Shown in pieces: positions 8,706 to 17,090 of a stretch of 64,000 bases of DNA. Position 1 is the first letter of the stretch, and each line of letters begins with the position of its first letter. Under the pieces are notes generated by a model. The model did not search any database. It was given only the letters and a program-made list of their open reading frames with translations, and had not been told where the DNA came from. The position numbers and the translations under genes are program-made. Source of the stretch: Desulfovibrio sp. (GTDB taxonomy: Bacteria > Desulfobacterota > Desulfovibrionia > Desulfovibrionales > Desulfovibrionaceae); contig JALHJW010000003.1 in assembly GCA_022839785.1 (NCBI GenBank), positions 62,001-126,000 on the forward strand, given 5' to 3'.

Positions 8706-9482
8706 ATGAGCGAGACGCCGAGCCAGTTCCCCTCCCTGTCGCTGAACAAGGGACCCACCGACTTTCCCTTCCGCACGGCCGCGCCCTCGTGGGTCTGGCC
8801 CGGCACGGTGGGCGAGAATTGCCGCCGCCTGGGCGAGGTCTTCGACGAGGTCGGCATCGTGCTCTTCGAGTCGGCGGCCTGCATGGCCTACGGCGAGGCG
8901 GACCTGCCCTCCACGCTGTCCGAGCTGTCCCTGCGCTACCACCTGCACATGCCCCTGGACCTGCCCTGGAGCGACGGCATCCTGGGGGTGCAGCACATCA
9001 TCGAGACGCTCATCGACAAGACCGCCTTCCTCGACCCCTGGGGCTACGTGGTCCATGCCCCGCCCCACGCCAAGCAGCTCGACGAGCTGGCCTTCTGCTT
9101 CATCCACAAGGGCATCAAGCCCGACCGGGTGCTGCTGGAGAACACCAGGGAGTTCAACCCGCTCGATTTCTGGTGCGACATCCGCTACCTGGGCCTGAAC
9201 CTCTGCCTGGACCTCGGCCACGTCCTGCTCTACGGCCAGGAGCAACTGCTGGAGCTGCCCCGGCTGTGGTCCAGGGTCAAGCTGGTGCATCTGTGCGCGC
9301 CCGGGCCGGACGGCCGCCATCTGCCCCTGACCGAGCTGGACGCCGAAGGGCGGCGGCTGGTCAGACTGATCCTGGCCCGCATGAGCCCGGACACGGTGGT
9401 CATGCCCGAGATATTCGACCCCGAGGGGCTGGCCGATTCCATGGCCGAGCTGCACGCCATCCTCACGGGCAGAGCCGGGTAG
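8706..9482 (+). CDS. cbiR: cobamide-remodelling phosphodiesterase CbiR-like, TIM barrel
   Basis: A 258-residue member of the AP-endonuclease-2/xylose-isomerase-like barrel family. Likely metal ligands are visible in order: His in VVHAPPHAK, Glu in VLLENTREF, Asp and His in LDLGHVLL, His in VHLCAPGPDGRH, and Glu in VMPEIFDP. CbiR removes the nucleotide loop of a cobamide so that cobinamide phosphate can be rebuilt with another lower ligand. The cobU gene starts 4 bases after this stop, and the pairing of a barrel hydrolase with CobU is the main reason for CbiR over a DNA endonuclease. The start follows AGGA at a good distance. Confidence 0.8.
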   Translation: MSETPSQFPSLSLNKGPTDFPFRTAAPSWVWPGTVGENCRRLGEVFDEVGIVLFESAACMAYGEADLPSTLSELSLRYHLHMPLDLPWSDGILGVQHIIETLIDKTAFLDPWGYVVHAPPHAKQLDELAFCFIHKGIKPDRVLLENTREFNPLDFWCDIRYLGLNLCLDLGHVLLYGQEQLLELPRLWSRVKLVHLCAPGPDGRHLPLTELDAEGRRLVRLILARMSPDTVVMPEIFDPEGLADSMAELHAILTGRAG

Positions 9483-9486
9483 ACCG

Positions 9487-10002
9487 GTGATCTCCCTGGT
9501 GCTCGGGGGCCAGTCCTCCGGAAAATCCGACCACGCCCTGACCCTCCTGGCCGCCGCGCCGGGCAACGCCGCGCTGCTGGTCACGGGGCTGGCGCGGGAC
9601 GAGGATTTCCGCCGCCGCATCATGGACCACAAGCGGGACAGGGCCGCCGCCCTGCCCGTGCTGGAGGCGCGCGAGGACCTGCCCCGCGCCCTGGCCGGGC
9701 TGCTCGCCGGGCACGACGCCGTGTGCGTGGATGCGCTTGATTTCTGGGTGTATTCCTGCATGATGCTGGGCGAGGTGGAGGAGCGCCTGGAGGAGCTTGT
9801 CCGGACCTTGGCCCCGGCCGCGGGCCCGAAGGCCGGAAAGAACGTGATTCTCGTCTCCCAGGAGGCGGGCCTCTGCCCGGTGGCCGGGGACGCCCAGACC
9901 AGGGCCTTCATCCGCGCCGCGGGCCGCTGCAACCGGCGGCTGGCCGAGACGGCCGACAGGGTCTGGCTGGTGGCGGCCGGTCTGCCGCTGGCCTTGAAAT
10001 AG
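9487..10002 (+). CDS. cobU: adenosylcobinamide kinase / guanylyltransferase
   Basis: The 171-residue protein starts at GTG and carries the P-loop GGQSSGKS at residues 7-14, an RIMDHKRDR segment and VCVDALDFWVYS, the equivalent of the CobU catalytic/Walker B region. CobU phosphorylates adenosylcobinamide and transfers GMP to it during assembly of the nucleotide loop. Placed directly behind cbiR it suggests a salvage or remodelling module: CbiR opens the imported cobamide, CobU activates the product. The remaining loop-assembly genes (cobS, cobT) are not in the window. Confidence 0.9.
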   Translation: MISLVLGGQSSGKSDHALTLLAAAPGNAALLVTGLARDEDFRRRIMDHKRDRAAALPVLEAREDLPRALAGLLAGHDAVCVDALDFWVYSCMMLGEVEERLEELVRTLAPAAGPKAGKNVILVSQEAGLCPVAGDAQTRAFIRAAGRCNRRLAETADRVWLVAAGLPLALK

Positions 10003-10013
10003 CGAGGGGAGGC

Positions 10014-11027
10014 ATGGCCTATTTCCGCAAGCTCGACCAGGAACTGGCGCGCCTCCTGGCGCTCCTGCACAAGGACCAGCGCTGGCTGATCCTGATGAAC
10101 GCCGACCCCGACGCCCTGGGCTCGGCCATGGCGCTCAGGCGCATCATCTCGCGCCGCGTGGCCAAGGTGGGACTGGCGCACATCAACGAGATCAGGCGGC
10201 CGGACAACCTGGCCATGATCCGCTACCTGCGCATCCCCACCAAGATGCTCAACAAACGTATCGCGGCCAAGTACGACCGCTTCGCCCTGGTGGATTCGCA
10301 GCCGCACCACAACCCGGCCCTGGCCGAATTCCGCTATTCCATCGTCCTCGACCACCATCCTCTCAAGCGCGAGGCCCCCGTGACCGCGGACTACGCGGAG
10401 ATCAGGACCGAGTACGGCGCGTGCTCCACCCTGCTCACGGAATACCTCTACAACCTGGAGATCAAGCCCTCGCCCTTCCTGGCCACGGCCCTGCTCTACG
10501 GCATCAAGTCCGACACCCAGAGCTTCGAGCGCGAGTTCTGCGACACGGACGTGCGCGCCTTCCGCTACCTCTCCAAGTTCGCCAACCAGATGGCCCTCAA
10601 GAAGATCGTGCGCAGCGAGTTCCACCTGCGCTGGCTGGACTACTTCCGCCTAGCCCTGGAAAAGCTGGAAATCTGCGAGCACGGGGCCTACGTCTACATG
10701 GGCAAAGTCGAGAACCCGGACATCCTGGTCATCCTGGCCGACTTCCTGCTGCGCGTGCACGAGATCGTCTGGACCGCGGTGGCCGGGCTGTGCAAGGGTT
10801 CCCTGGTGGTCATCTTCCGCGGCGACGGTCTGACCCGGGACGTGGGCAAGATGGCGGCCGAACTCTTCGGCGACGTGGGCAGCGCGGGCGGACACCGCCA
10901 GGCCGCGCGGGCCGAAATCGACATGAAGACCGTGAACGTCACGCCCGAGAAACTGCTGTGCGGCCGCCTGGAGGGCAGAAAGCTCAAGTGCTGCGAGGGG
11001 CATCTGCCTGGCGGCGGGAATCCCTGA
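10014..11027 (+). CDS. DHH/DHHA1 family phosphoesterase
   Basis: This 337-residue protein has the DHH-family motifs: NADPDALGSA near residue 28, a metal-binding VDSQPHHN, then DHHP near residue 117, and the DHHA1 substrate segment GSAGGHRQAARAEI near the C-terminus. Members such as NrnA degrade short RNA oligonucleotides or pAp; others cleave cyclic dinucleotides. It starts 11 bases after cobU and is likely co-transcribed, although a link to cobamide metabolism is not obvious. The C-terminal extension with two vicinal Cys (KCCEGH) is unusual. Confidence 0.85.
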   Translation: MAYFRKLDQELARLLALLHKDQRWLILMNADPDALGSAMALRRIISRRVAKVGLAHINEIRRPDNLAMIRYLRIPTKMLNKRIAAKYDRFALVDSQPHHNPALAEFRYSIVLDHHPLKREAPVTADYAEIRTEYGACSTLLTEYLYNLEIKPSPFLATALLYGIKSDTQSFEREFCDTDVRAFRYLSKFANQMALKKIVRSEFHLRWLDYFRLALEKLEICEHGAYVYMGKVENPDILVILADFLLRVHEIVWTAVAGLCKGSLVVIFRGDGLTRDVGKMAAELFGDVGSAGGHRQAARAEIDMKTVNVTPEKLLCGRLEGRKLKCCEGHLPGGGNP

Positions 11028-11120
11028 GACCGCGGCCATCGATGGGATCATACGCGACATCACGACGTGCGCGCGGCAGATCGTGCAGACTGAAATCCAA
11101 ACATACAAAGACAGAAACCG

Positions 11121-13823
11121 ATGGCCCTCAAAGACCGCCTGAACCTTTCCGCCCCGCCCGTCTATCTCGTGGACGGCTCGGCCTTCGTCTACCGCGGCTT
11201 CTACGCCTTCCGCGACATGAACACGCGCGACGGCAGGCCGAGCAACGCGCTGTATATGGTCCTGCGCATGATGCTGAAGATCCTGCGCGAGGAGCGGCCC
11301 GGCCACGTCGGCTTCTTCCTGGACGGCAAGGGGCCCACCTTCCGGAGCGACATCTTCCCCGAGTACAAGGCCCAGCGCCAGGCCACGCCCGAGGACCTGC
11401 TCTCCCAGATCGAGCCGGTCAAGGAGGCGCTCGGGCTGCTCGGCGTGCGCGTCCTCGTCTCCGAGGGCTGCGAGGCCGACGATTGCATCGCCTCCCTGAC
11501 CCATCGCCTCAAGCGCGAACGGCCCGTGGTCATCGTGGGCTCGGACAAGGACCTCAGGCAGTGCCTGGACCGGGACGTGGCCATCTGGGACCCGGGCGCC
11601 AAGCAGGAGAAGCTGGAGACCCTGGAGAACTTCACGGCCGACACCGGGCTGCCGCCCTCCTCCTGGCCGGATTTCCAGGCGCTGATCGGCGACTCCTCGG
11701 ACAACATCCCCGGCGTGCCGGGCATCGGCCCCAAGTCGGCGACCGAGATCATGGCCGGGGCCAGGACCCTGGAAGAGGTCTTCGCGCGGCTGCCCGACCT
11801 GCCGGAAAAGTACCGCAGGAAGCTGGACGGACAGGAGGCGGCGGCCAGAAAATGGCGGGAGCTGACCCGGCTGCGCACGGACGTCTGCCCGGACCTTTCC
11901 CTGGACGGTCTGGCCCTGCGCCAGCCGGACGTGGAGGGGCTGCGCGCCTTTGTGCAGCGCTGGGAGTTCGGCAGCCTCCTGCGGGAGCTGCCCCAGGCCC
12001 AGGCGGGCGCGCCCGCGACCCGGAGCGCGCAGGCGAAGGCCGGGGCGCAGGGCTCGCTGCTCGGCTCCGGGCCGGACGCCGCCGGGCTGGGCACCGCCGG
12101 GCCGAGCGCCCAAACGCCCGGCAGGTCCCCCAGCCTCTTCGACTTCATGGCCCCGTCCGCGCCTGCCGCGCCCCTGGCCGACGTGCGGCAGGCCGCCTCC
12201 CCGGCCGGGTTGCCGGACCTCGCGGGCCGCGACGCGGGCCTTGCGCCCGCGCCCGAGGGGCAGACAGGCCTGCGCCTGGGGCTGGACGGCGAGGAATGGG
12301 CCTATGCGGGCGACGAGGCCGCCCTGGCCGAGGCCCTGCAGGCCTGCGCCAGTCTGGCTGTCCCGTCCCTCAAGGAGCTGCTGGCCCGTCATCCGGCCTG
12401 GGCCGGGATCGCCCTGGACGCGGTGCGCGACGTGGCGCTCACCGCCTACCTGCTCAACCCCGAGGAACGCGAATACGGCCTGGAGCACCTCTGCCAATCC
12501 CTGGCCCACGACCCCGGCCTGCCTCCTTTGCCGGGCGGCGCGCCGGGCCTCGCGGCCCTGGAGATCGGCAGGCTGCTCGCGCAGCGGCTGCAGGCCTCGG
12601 GCATGGCCCGGCTCTACGCCGACCTCGAACTGCCCCTGGTGCCCGTGCTGCGCGCCATGGAGTCCGCGGGCGTGGCCGTGGACCTCGCGGCCTTCGAATC
12701 CTTCCTCGCCGAGGTCACGCAGAAGATCGAGGAGCTGACCTCCCGCATCCACGCCGCAGCCGGAGGGGAGTTCAACGTGCGCTCCAGCCAGCAGCTCGGC
12801 CAAGTGCTGTTCGAAAAGCTGGGGCTCAAACCGCGCGGCAAGACGCCGGGCGGCCAGTCCTCCACCTCCCAGGCCGTGCTGGAAAAGATGGCAGGGGACC
12901 ACGAGATCGTCGATCTGGTGCTGGAATTCCGGGGACTGGAGAAGATGCGCTCCACCTACCTGGAGCCGCTGCCGCGCCTGGTGGACGGCAAAGGCCGCAT
13001 CCACACCACCTTCAACAACCTCTCCACGGCCACGGGCAGGCTCTCCAGCGTCGGCCCCAACCTGCAGAACATCCCCATCCGGGGCGAGATGGGCGGGCGC
13101 ATGCGGGCCTGCTTCACGGCCGGCCCCGGACACCTGCTGGCCTCGGCCGACTATTCGCAGATCGAGCTGCGCGTCCTGGCCCACCTGTGCGGCGACCCGG
13201 GGCTGACGTCGGCGTTCCGCGCGGGCGAGGACATCCACGCCCGCACCGCTGCCCTGTTGCAGGACAAGGAGCCGGGCGAGGTGAGCCCGGACGAACGCCG
13301 CGCGGCCAAGACCATCAACTTCGGCCTGCTCTACGGCATGGGGCCGCAGCGCCTGTCGCGCGAGCTGAAGATTCCGCTCGCGCAGGCCAAGGAGTTCATC
13401 GCCCGCTACTTCGAGCGCATGCCCAAGGTGAAGGCGTTCTTCGATTCCGTGGAGCAGGAGGCGCGGCGCGACGGCTTCGTGACCACGCTCCTGGGCCGCC
13501 GCAGGCTGCTGCCGGGCCTGCGCTCGCGCAACGACAACGAGCAGTCCCAGGCCGTGCGCCAGGCCATCAACACGCGCGTGCAGGGCTCGGCCGCGGACGT
13601 CATCAAGCTGGCCATGCTGCGCGCCCACGCCGACGGAACGCTGCGCCGCTTCGGCGCGCGCCTCATCCTGCAGGTGCACGACGAGCTGCTCATCGAATGT
13701 CCGGCGGACACGGCCAGACAGGCCGGGGAACGCCTGGCCGCGCTCATGTCCGGCGCGGTATCCCTGGACGTGCCCCTGGCCGTGGACTGGGGCGTGGGCG
13801 CGACCTGGGCCGAGGCGCATTGA
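11121..13823 (+). CDS. polA: DNA polymerase I
   Basis: The 900-residue protein has an intact 5' nuclease domain (about 1-290: VDGSAFVYRGFYA, FFLDGKGPTFR, EADDCIA, GSDKDLRQ, GVPGIGPKSA). A roughly 100-residue linker rich in Ala, Pro and Gly follows, then a reduced 3'-5' exonuclease-like region (about 390-500) without a convincing DxE active site, and a full polymerase domain with motif A DYSQIELR (D677), motif B RRAAKTINFGLLYG, and motif C VHDELL (D854). It should process Okazaki fragments and fill repair gaps, probably without proofreading. A 93-base AT-richer spacer precedes it, so it may have its own promoter. Confidence 0.95.
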   Translation: MALKDRLNLSAPPVYLVDGSAFVYRGFYAFRDMNTRDGRPSNALYMVLRMMLKILREERPGHVGFFLDGKGPTFRSDIFPEYKAQRQATPEDLLSQIEPVKEALGLLGVRVLVSEGCEADDCIASLTHRLKRERPVVIVGSDKDLRQCLDRDVAIWDPGAKQEKLETLENFTADTGLPPSSWPDFQALIGDSSDNIPGVPGIGPKSATEIMAGARTLEEVFARLPDLPEKYRRKLDGQEAAARKWRELTRLRTDVCPDLSLDGLALRQPDVEGLRAFVQRWEFGSLLRELPQAQAGAPATRSAQAKAGAQGSLLGSGPDAAGLGTAGPSAQTPGRSPSLFDFMAPSAPAAPLADVRQAASPAGLPDLAGRDAGLAPAPEGQTGLRLGLDGEEWAYAGDEAALAEALQACASLAVPSLKELLARHPAWAGIALDAVRDVALTAYLLNPEEREYGLEHLCQSLAHDPGLPPLPGGAPGLAALEIGRLLAQRLQASGMARLYADLELPLVPVLRAMESAGVAVDLAAFESFLAEVTQKIEELTSRIHAAAGGEFNVRSSQQLGQVLFEKLGLKPRGKTPGGQSSTSQAVLEKMAGDHEIVDLVLEFRGLEKMRSTYLEPLPRLVDGKGRIHTTFNNLSTATGRLSSVGPNLQNIPIRGEMGGRMRACFTAGPGHLLASADYSQIELRVLAHLCGDPGLTSAFRAGEDIHARTAALLQDKEPGEVSPDERRAAKTINFGLLYGMGPQRLSRELKIPLAQAKEFIARYFERMPKVKAFFDSVEQEARRDGFVTTLLGRRRLLPGLRSRNDNEQSQAVRQAINTRVQGSAADVIKLAMLRAHADGTLRRFGARLILQVHDELLIECPADTARQAGERLAALMSGAVSLDVPLAVDWGVGATWAEAH

Positions 13824-13886
13824 TTCCCGCACCCTTCCGCGGCCTCCCCCGCCGTGCTATCCTCCGCGCCAAACGGAGGAACAGGC

Positions 13887-14294
13887 ATGAAGCTTCTGCA
13901 GGAATTCAAGGCCTTCGCCATCAAGGGCAACGCCGTGGACATGGCCGTGGGCATCATCGTGGGCGCGGCGTTCGGGAAGATCGTCAATTCCATGGTGGGC
14001 GACGTGATCATGCCGCCCATCGGCCTGGCCGTGGGCGGGGTGGACTTCACCGACCTCTCCCTGACCCTGAAGGCGGCGGAAGGGGCCGCGCCCGCCGTGG
14101 TCCTGCGCTACGGGGCGTTTTTGCAGTCGATGGTGGACTTCACCATCGTTGCCTTCGCGGTCTTCCTCCTGGTCAAGGGCATCAATGCGCTCAAGCGCGC
14201 CGAGGAGGCCAGGCCCGCCCCGCCGCCCGCGCCCAGCCGCAGCGAGGAGCTGCTGGCCGAGATCAGGGACATCCTGCGCAGGCAGGGCGGCTGA
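13887..14294 (+). CDS. mscL: large-conductance mechanosensitive channel MscL
   Basis: The 135-residue protein begins MKLLQEFKAFAIKGNAVDMAVG, continues IIVGAAFGKIVNSMVGDVIMPPIG (first transmembrane helix), and has a second helix around FTIVAFAVFLLVKGINAL. MscL opens under membrane tension to release solutes during osmotic downshock. The start at 13887 matches the family's N-terminus and has GGAGG 8 bases upstream; an earlier in-frame start would add 11 unrelated residues. The C-terminal bundle includes the usual Pro/Ala linker and EELLAEIRDIL helix. Confidence 0.95.
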   Translation: MKLLQEFKAFAIKGNAVDMAVGIIVGAAFGKIVNSMVGDVIMPPIGLAVGGVDFTDLSLTLKAAEGAAPAVVLRYGAFLQSMVDFTIVAFAVFLLVKGINALKRAEEARPAPPPAPSRSEELLAEIRDILRRQGG

Positions 14295-14412
14295 GGGGGG
14301 CGGCGCGGGGCCGTGGGGCGGCTTGAGCGCGCCGCGGATATGGGGTACGGTGAACCGGCGCAGGGGTGTGCCCTGCGTCCGGACGCGACGATTTCCACAG
14401 GGGTGACAGCAC

Positions 14413-14712
14413 ATGGCCTCTCCCGACTCCTCTGCCTGCGGCTGCGGCGGCCCCGGCGGCACGCTCATGCCCGAGGCGACCTTCTCCACCTTCGTCCTCT
14501 CCCTGGCCTCCTCGGCCATGGTCCACCTGGGCGAGGTCCCCGACCCGGGCACCGGACAGGTGCAACCGGATCTGACCCTGGCCAAGCACACCATCGACGT
14601 GCTGTGCATGCTCAAATGCAAGACCGGGAAGGGGCTCGACCCCGACGAGAAGAAGCTCCTTGAGGACCTGCTCTACGAACTGCGCCTGAAATACGTCGCC
14701 AAGAGCGCGTAG
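14413..14712 (+). CDS. DUF1844 family protein
   Basis: A 99-residue protein whose core, PEATFSTFVLSLASSAMVHLGEVPDP then DLTLAKHTIDVLCMLKCKTGKGLDPDEKKLL, is the DUF1844 signature. An N-terminal cluster CGCGG is extra and could bind a metal. Its function is unknown. It has a good ribosome site (AGGGGTGA) and lies 16 bases before argC, suggesting a shared transcript. Confidence 0.85.
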   Translation: MASPDSSACGCGGPGGTLMPEATFSTFVLSLASSAMVHLGEVPDPGTGQVQPDLTLAKHTIDVLCMLKCKTGKGLDPDEKKLLEDLLYELRLKYVAKSA

Positions 14713-14728
14713 GAAGCAAGGATTCACG

Positions 14729-15784
14729 ATGCCGCAGAAGCTGCGCGCCGGATTGGTCGGCGTGACCGGATACACGGGCCTCGAACTGGCGAGGCTCCTG
14801 GCCTCCCACCCGAACCTCGAACTGGTGCGCGCCACCTCCCGTTCCGAGGCGGGCAAGCGCCTGTCCGACCTCTTCCCGAACCTCCTGCAGACCGCGCCCG
14901 GCGACGTGACCCTCACGCAGCCCGACGTGGCGGACCTGAAGGGCGCGTGCGACGTGGTCTTCCTGGCCGTGCCCCACGGCACGGCCATGGACATGGCGGG
15001 CGAGCTGCTGGACGCCGGGGCGCGGGTGGTGGACCTCTCGGCCGACTTCCGCCTGCGCGACAAGGACGTCTACGCCCGGTGGTACGGCCTGGAGCACCGC
15101 CGCACGGACCTCCTGCCCCAGGCGGTCTTCGGCCTCGTCGAGCTGTACCGCGAGGCCGTCAGGGGCGCGCGGCTCGTGGCCAACCCGGGCTGCTACCCCA
15201 CCTCGGCCATCCTCGGCCTGACCCCGGCCCTGGAAGCGGGCGTCGCCGAAACGGACGGCATCGTCATCGACGCCAAGTCCGGAGCCACGGGCGCGGGACG
15301 CGGGGCCAAGGTGCCCATGCTCTACTGCGAGGTTTCGGACACCTTCCGCGCCTACAACATCGGCAAGCACCGCCACACCCCGGAGATCGAGCAGGAGCTT
15401 TCGCGGGCCGCGGGCAGCGACCTCGTGATCTCCTTCAACCCGCACCTTTTGCCCATGAACCGGGGCATCCTCTCGACCATGTACCTCAGGCTGAAAACGC
15501 CCATGTCCACGGCCGAGGCGCGGGCGCTCTACGCGGAGCGCTACGCGGGGGAACGCTGGATACGGGTGCTGCCCGAGGGCGTACTGCCCGAAACCCGTAA
15601 CGTGCGCGGCACCATGTTCTGCGATATCGGGCTGGTCGCCGATCCGCGCAGCGGACGGCTCATCGTGCTCTCGGCCATCGACAACCTCTGCCGCGGCGCA
15701 AGCGGCCAGGCCCTGGCCAACGCCAACCTCATGCTCGGCCTGCCCGAGGATGCGGGACTCTCGTGCGCGCCGCTGCTGCCATGA
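14729..15784 (+). CDS. argC: N-acetyl-gamma-glutamyl-phosphate reductase
   Basis: The 351-residue protein has the N-terminal nucleotide-binding start VGVTGYTGLELARLL and the active-site NPGCYPTS, with the catalytic Cys near residue 153, plus HTPEIEQE and NPHLLPMNRGI. ArgC reduces N-acetylglutamyl phosphate to the semialdehyde with NADPH in arginine synthesis. Length and motifs are typical. The other arg genes are not adjacent; it lies behind DUF1844 and just before an EAL-HDOD gene. Confidence 0.95.
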   Translation: MPQKLRAGLVGVTGYTGLELARLLASHPNLELVRATSRSEAGKRLSDLFPNLLQTAPGDVTLTQPDVADLKGACDVVFLAVPHGTAMDMAGELLDAGARVVDLSADFRLRDKDVYARWYGLEHRRTDLLPQAVFGLVELYREAVRGARLVANPGCYPTSAILGLTPALEAGVAETDGIVIDAKSGATGAGRGAKVPMLYCEVSDTFRAYNIGKHRHTPEIEQELSRAAGSDLVISFNPHLLPMNRGILSTMYLRLKTPMSTAEARALYAERYAGERWIRVLPEGVLPETRNVRGTMFCDIGLVADPRSGRLIVLSAIDNLCRGASGQALANANLMLGLPEDAGLSCAPLLP

Positions 15785-15785
15785 C

Positions 15786-17087
15786 ATGGGACCGCTGAAG
15801 TTGAACTCGGACTCCATTTCCCTTGAATCGGTCTTTGTCGCGCGTCAGCCCATCTTCGACCGCGACGAAAACATCTGGGGCTACGAGCTGCTGTTCCGCA
15901 CCAGCACCCAGGGCCCGGCCCAGGTCACGGACCAGGACACGGCCACCTCCCAGGTCATCGCCGACGGCTTCGTGCTCGCCGGGGACGGCGTCAGCCAGGG
16001 CTCCCGGCTGCTCATCAACTTCCCCCACAAGATGCTCGTCGAGGACGCTGCCTTCGCCCTGCCTCCGGACGTCTGCGTCATCGAGATTCTGGAGACGGTG
16101 CGGCCCGAACCGGAACTCATGGCGGCCCTGAAGCGGCTCAAGGACGCGGGCTACACCCTGGCCCTGGACGACTTCGTGGGCGAACCGGGGTTCGAGCCCA
16201 TCCTGGAGCTGGCGGACATCGTCAAAGTGGACATCCTGGGACGCTCCCCCAAGCAGGTCATCGACCTCTACCGCCAGCTCAAGCCTTACGGCTGCAAGCT
16301 GCTGGCCGAGAAGATCGAGACCATGAAGATCTACGAGCTGACCAGGCAGCTCGGCTTCGAGTATTTCCAGGGATTCTTCTTCTGCAAGCCCGAGGTCCTG
16401 GCGGGCAAGAAGATGAGTTCCTCGGAGCTGACCAAGCTGCAGCTCCTGGAAAAGCTCGGACGGCCGGACTACGATGTCAACGAGCTGGCCCAGATCATCG
16501 CCGTGGACATCTCCCTGTCCTACCGGCTGCTGCGCTACATCAACTCCGCGGCCTTCTCCCTGCGCTCCAAGATCGAATCCGTGCGCCAGGCCATCGTCAT
16601 GCTCGGCCACAAGCAGCTCTCGCAGTGGCTGCGCGTGGTGGTCATGTCCGATCTCTCCACGACCAAGAAGACCGGCGAACTGGCCTACATCTCGGCCATG
16701 CGCGCCCGCTTCCTGGAACTCGTCGCGGCGCGGGACAAGAGCCTGCCCCCGGAGTCCATGTTCCTGCTCGGGCTTTTCTCCCTGCTCGACGCCATCCTGG
16801 GCCAGCCTATGGAGAACGTGATGCAGGAACTCCCCCTGGACGACGACCTGCGCAACGCCCTGCTCGGCAAGGAATCCAAGGGCAGACAGTGGCTCGAACT
16901 GGTGGAGACCTTCGACCGCGCGGAATGGGACAGACTCGCGACGATGCTCGTGGACATGGGCCTGGAGCCCGAACTGGCCGCCCAGGCCCACGCCCAGGCC
17001 ATGGCCTGGGCCGCGGAGATTCTCGGCTTCTCCACCACCGACCCGGAGGAGCCCGAAACCCCGGGCGAGAAAGCCGCCGCGGGCTGA
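15786..17087 (+). CDS. EAL-like / HDOD signalling protein
   Basis: The 433-residue protein has an N-terminal EAL-fold domain with a changed signature (YELLFR instead of EALLR) but retaining DDF, KVD and a late AEKIE, followed from about residue 210 by an HDOD domain (NELAQIIAVDISLSYRLLRYINS). This matches the YuxH-type family. The substituted EAL motif makes phosphodiesterase activity doubtful; a role as c-di-GMP binder or scaffold is more likely, and HDOD proteins are often found near motility genes. The start is placed 1 base after argC's stop, and there is no strong ribosome site. Confidence 0.85.
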   Translation: MGPLKLNSDSISLESVFVARQPIFDRDENIWGYELLFRTSTQGPAQVTDQDTATSQVIADGFVLAGDGVSQGSRLLINFPHKMLVEDAAFALPPDVCVIEILETVRPEPELMAALKRLKDAGYTLALDDFVGEPGFEPILELADIVKVDILGRSPKQVIDLYRQLKPYGCKLLAEKIETMKIYELTRQLGFEYFQGFFFCKPEVLAGKKMSSSELTKLQLLEKLGRPDYDVNELAQIIAVDISLSYRLLRYINSAAFSLRSKIESVRQAIVMLGHKQLSQWLRVVVMSDLSTTKKTGELAYISAMRARFLELVAARDKSLPPESMFLLGLFSLLDAILGQPMENVMQELPLDDDLRNALLGKESKGRQWLELVETFDRAEWDRLATMLVDMGLEPELAAQAHAQAMAWAAEILGFSTTDPEEPETPGEKAAAG

Positions 17088-17090
17088 CCC

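Noticed and set aside
10421..14326. A 1301-codon plus-strand frame across polA and mscL
   Set aside because: It overlaps recognised genes in another frame, and its product is Arg/Pro/Gly-rich with no family features; a GC artefact.
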